From positions 168,199,486 through 168,263,485 of the forward strand of contig NC_090450.1 of assembly GCF_031143425.1 (NCBI RefSeq): a DNA stretch of 64,000 bases. Reading direction: 5' to 3'. The translations under genes and the position numbers were made by a program. The notes beneath the pieces are model-generated. The model was not told where the DNA came from, ran no database searches, and was given only the letters and a program-made list of their open reading frames with translations. Positions 61,854 through 64,000 of this stretch are shown piece after piece. The DNA is from Pleurodeles waltl. Taxonomy: Eukaryota > Chordata > Amphibia > Caudata > Salamandridae. The first letter of the stretch is position 1. Every line of letters starts with the position of its first letter.

Positions 61854-63124
61854 GTCTGGAGATATTTTAGGCATCAGTCGGCCTTTCACAGTAGTTTTAT
61901 GACTGTTTGTCCTACCACCTGGAGACGGACCACAGAACAATATTGTGTAGTGGGGGTGTTTTGCAATAATTATTGCAGAGCAAGAAAAATGTGGGCCTAT
62001 TCAAATCACATTTGTATGGGATATTGAGCATTAAAATTGCTGTGAGAATTCCATGATTTTTTAAGACAACCCTTAAAACATGGAAGATTTACAGGCATAT
62101 GGGTGATTGGACGAGTTAGGATGTGTGTAATATGAAGTCATCAAGCATAGCCTTTTGGTGCCAAAGAATACAACAAGTCAAATAGGTTTATATTATTGTT
62201 GACTACATATTGTTCAATGTATTTCTGCAGAGAACCGCTCCGATCACGGTAGCCTTATGCCATGGTTCTGCCAGAGTTACATGGACTTTCCTCTTTGCTA
62301 CCCTGTTCAAGATTTCTGACATTTACAGGTCTCACAAATTTAGGACACACACACATTTCTAAAGTTTGTCAACATTCGTCTTCATGTCACTAACATATTT
62401 ACAGTGGCAGCTGGCTTATGTTTACTGCAGGAGGTCGGGGAGACACAATAGTAATAATAAAAAAAATTTAAAGACACACCTTCAGGCGTGTTCCTTGTGT
62501 CATCCTCCTGCCCCTGGAAGCTCCAATGCACGGGACCAGGAAACACACACTAACCAATCCTGACACTGCGTTCATGCTGGTAACCAGCATGAAAACAGCC
62601 TCAGGAATGGTAGGAGCAGGCTCTCCCAGTACTCACAAGAGCGCTGAAGGCTTGTGCTTACTCCGTACCAGCGGCCTGCTGGGTTAGAGATGTTTAAAGA
62701 GCACATCTGGCTGGCCATAGCGAGACGGCTGGCCAAATGGACAGGCACACTTTAAACAGGTGCACAGCTCCCTGCTGCCACTCGCCAGCAATTGCCCCAC
62801 CCCGGCCTGACACTCAGTTCAGGGCGGGGCACTGAAAAATTAAATTGTAATAACCAAAGTTTCTTACCATTTTATTTTTCCGTTATGGGGGACATTTTTA
62901 TGGCAGGGTGACACTCCTCTGCTCACAAGGAGGGGCCGCCCCTGTATATTTACCATGTTCCGCACCCTTTCATCAGGGAGTTTATGTAGTCACACTGACA
63001 GAGCATGTTGTGCTGCAGGTAGTTTTGTTTGGTTATTTAATGATCTCATTTACTGAGAGCTTAAGGTTTTAACCTTAAGTGCTGCTGTATAGAGGTTTCA
63101 TTAATACAATTACTTTAGTTGTGT
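61854..63124. other. Intronic or intergenic, no exon seen
   Basis: Nothing recognisable as an exon. The 62600-62830 part is GC-richer and has the look of an old interspersed repeat. Confidence 0.4.
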
Positions 63125-63290
63125 ATTTATGTGGCTTATGGGCTAGAACTGCTGACTTTGAAACTGGAGATCCAGGAGCGAATCTCAGCCACTGCTCAAG
63201 ATCCAGATTTTCTGGGCTAATAACTTACCTTCCAAGCCTGCCTAAAAACATAAATGTGCATTTCCTCGTTTAAGTTTGTGCTATATAAAA
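63125..63290 (+). mobile_element. Decayed tRNA-derived SINE
   Basis: GGCTAGAACTGCTGACTTTG resembles a tRNA box A region. GAGATCCAGGAGCGAATCTC resembles the box B region (GGTTCGAATCC) at the usual distance. The part that follows, GGGCTAATAACTTACCTTCC with AAGCCTGCCTA, is a degraded form of the GGGCAAGTCACTTAACCTCCC tail block of MIR/CORE-type SINEs. A/T-rich end. Not a functional tRNA gene. Confidence 0.6.
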
Positions 63291-63594
63291 CTGCAAAATA
63301 TATGAACACTTTATGCTTTCGTTGACAACAATCAGTTTTGCAGCTATGCTTTACCTCTCCCTATAATGTTACTTCAAAAGCAGCGATCTCACATATTTTA
63401 ATATTCAACAGGCTTTAGTCCATTTTTAGCCATGCATAACAAAACGCTTGTAAAGACTTGGGTCAACCATGCAATATTACAAAGTGCATCAAGTTTTTGT
63501 TTTGTTTTTCTGATATTTGAAGTGCATTAGAAACACGCACTAAATAAGTAGCCCTTACTTGTGCTGCCTTGGGTAAAATACCTAGGGGTGCGTC

Positions 63595-64000
63595 TCTGAA
63601 AAGTGTCACTGCACTTAGTGCAGCACCACTTTTTTTGTGGCCCTTAGCGCACCCCTAATGCCACCATACGTGCTCCATATTTAAAACATGGAGCACCATG
63701 GCAGTATTCAGGGGGACTAGCGTCATCATTATTTATGCTAGGACGGTGCTTTGCAGGATTAACATCAAAATGTTGACGCTATTCTTGTAAAGTACCCAGA
63801 GGCCCATTGAAAACAATGGGAGCCTTTTTTTAACACCTGCTCTCAGCAGACGTTAAAAATGCCAAAAAAAATAACTCAAAGAAATCTCTTCGGTTTCTTT
63901 GTGCCATTTCTTTGGCCCCCCTAGCACCACAACGCACCCATTGCATACAATATGCCTGGCACTGGCATAATGTGGCACAAGGAGTTATAAAGTGGCGCAA
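63595..64000. mobile_element. Palindrome-rich MITE, truncated by window end
   Basis: Starts at GGGGTGCG after CTA. It contains small inverted repeats (CTGCACTTAGTGCAG at about 63610-63624; GTGCTCCATATTTAAAACATGGAGCAC at about 63669-63695; CCATTGAAAACAATGG at about 63803-63818) and remnants of CGTCA-type words. The texture matches the other palindromic MITEs but the sequence is a different family. The other end is outside the window, so the target duplication cannot be checked. Confidence 0.55.

Noticed and set aside
63125..63290. Possible functional tRNA gene
   Set aside because: Box A and box B are both degenerate and followed by a SINE-type tail, and a cloverleaf does not form convincingly.

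Overview
This 64 kb window looks like a piece of a very large amphibian genome, most likely a newt or related salamander. It has one recognisable protein-coding gene, spread over long introns. Nearly everything else is old or recent transposable-element sequence: L1-like LINE, Penelope-like, DIRS-like and LTR-type remnants, plus many palindrome-rich non-autonomous DNA elements with 3-bp target duplications. No prokaryotic gene organisation, rRNA cluster, tRNA gene or CRISPR array was seen. The species assignment is inference from repeat content and gene identity.

The gene is on the + strand in the right third. Three exons, at 43209-43338, 50940-51330 and 55192-60042, join in frame across canonical AG/GT splice sites. 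They encode leucine-rich repeats, an LRR C-terminal cap, two full Ig C2-type domains, a Thr/Ser/Pro/Lys-rich spacer of more than 1,100 residues, and the start of a third Ig domain. This is the architecture, and clearly the sequence, of MXRA5 (adlican), a large secreted matrix protein. The 5' exons (signal peptide and LRR N-terminal cap) and the 3' exons (remaining Ig domains) were not found and should lie outside the window.

Layout: 0.44-3 kb decayed L1-like LINE; 3-4.8 kb decayed Penelope-like element; 4.8-5.6 kb dispersed repeat with an internal array of about 75 bp units; 5.77-5.98 kb TA-rich microsatellite; 10.07 kb palindromic MITE; 11.3-12.6 kb degraded LTR-like element; 15.42-16.01 kb chain-of-hairpins element; 18.7, 21.1 and 23.2 kb three copies of a 0.8-0.9 kb MITE; 24.08 kb second chain-of-hairpins element, inverted; 24.5 kb DIRS-like fragment; 27.0-30.2 kb L1-like 3' end split by an LTR-like element with a perfect 5-bp duplication; 30.8, 32.3 and 61.5 kb three copies of a repeat with a palindromic core; 41.5 kb MITE; 46.4-49.2 kb another LTR-like element, on the minus strand inside an MXRA5 intron, also with a perfect 5-bp duplication; 49.8 kb a fourth 0.8 kb MITE; 63.1 kb tRNA-type SINE; 63.6 kb to the end a truncated palindromic element.

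The most unusual signal is the pair of chain-of-hairpins elements (15420-16011 and 24076-24401). Each is tiled by consecutive, nearly perfect palindromes in the same order. Where the copies differ inside a stem, both arms usually differ together, so complementarity is kept. That pattern points to arm-to-arm correction, or to selection on a folded DNA or RNA form.
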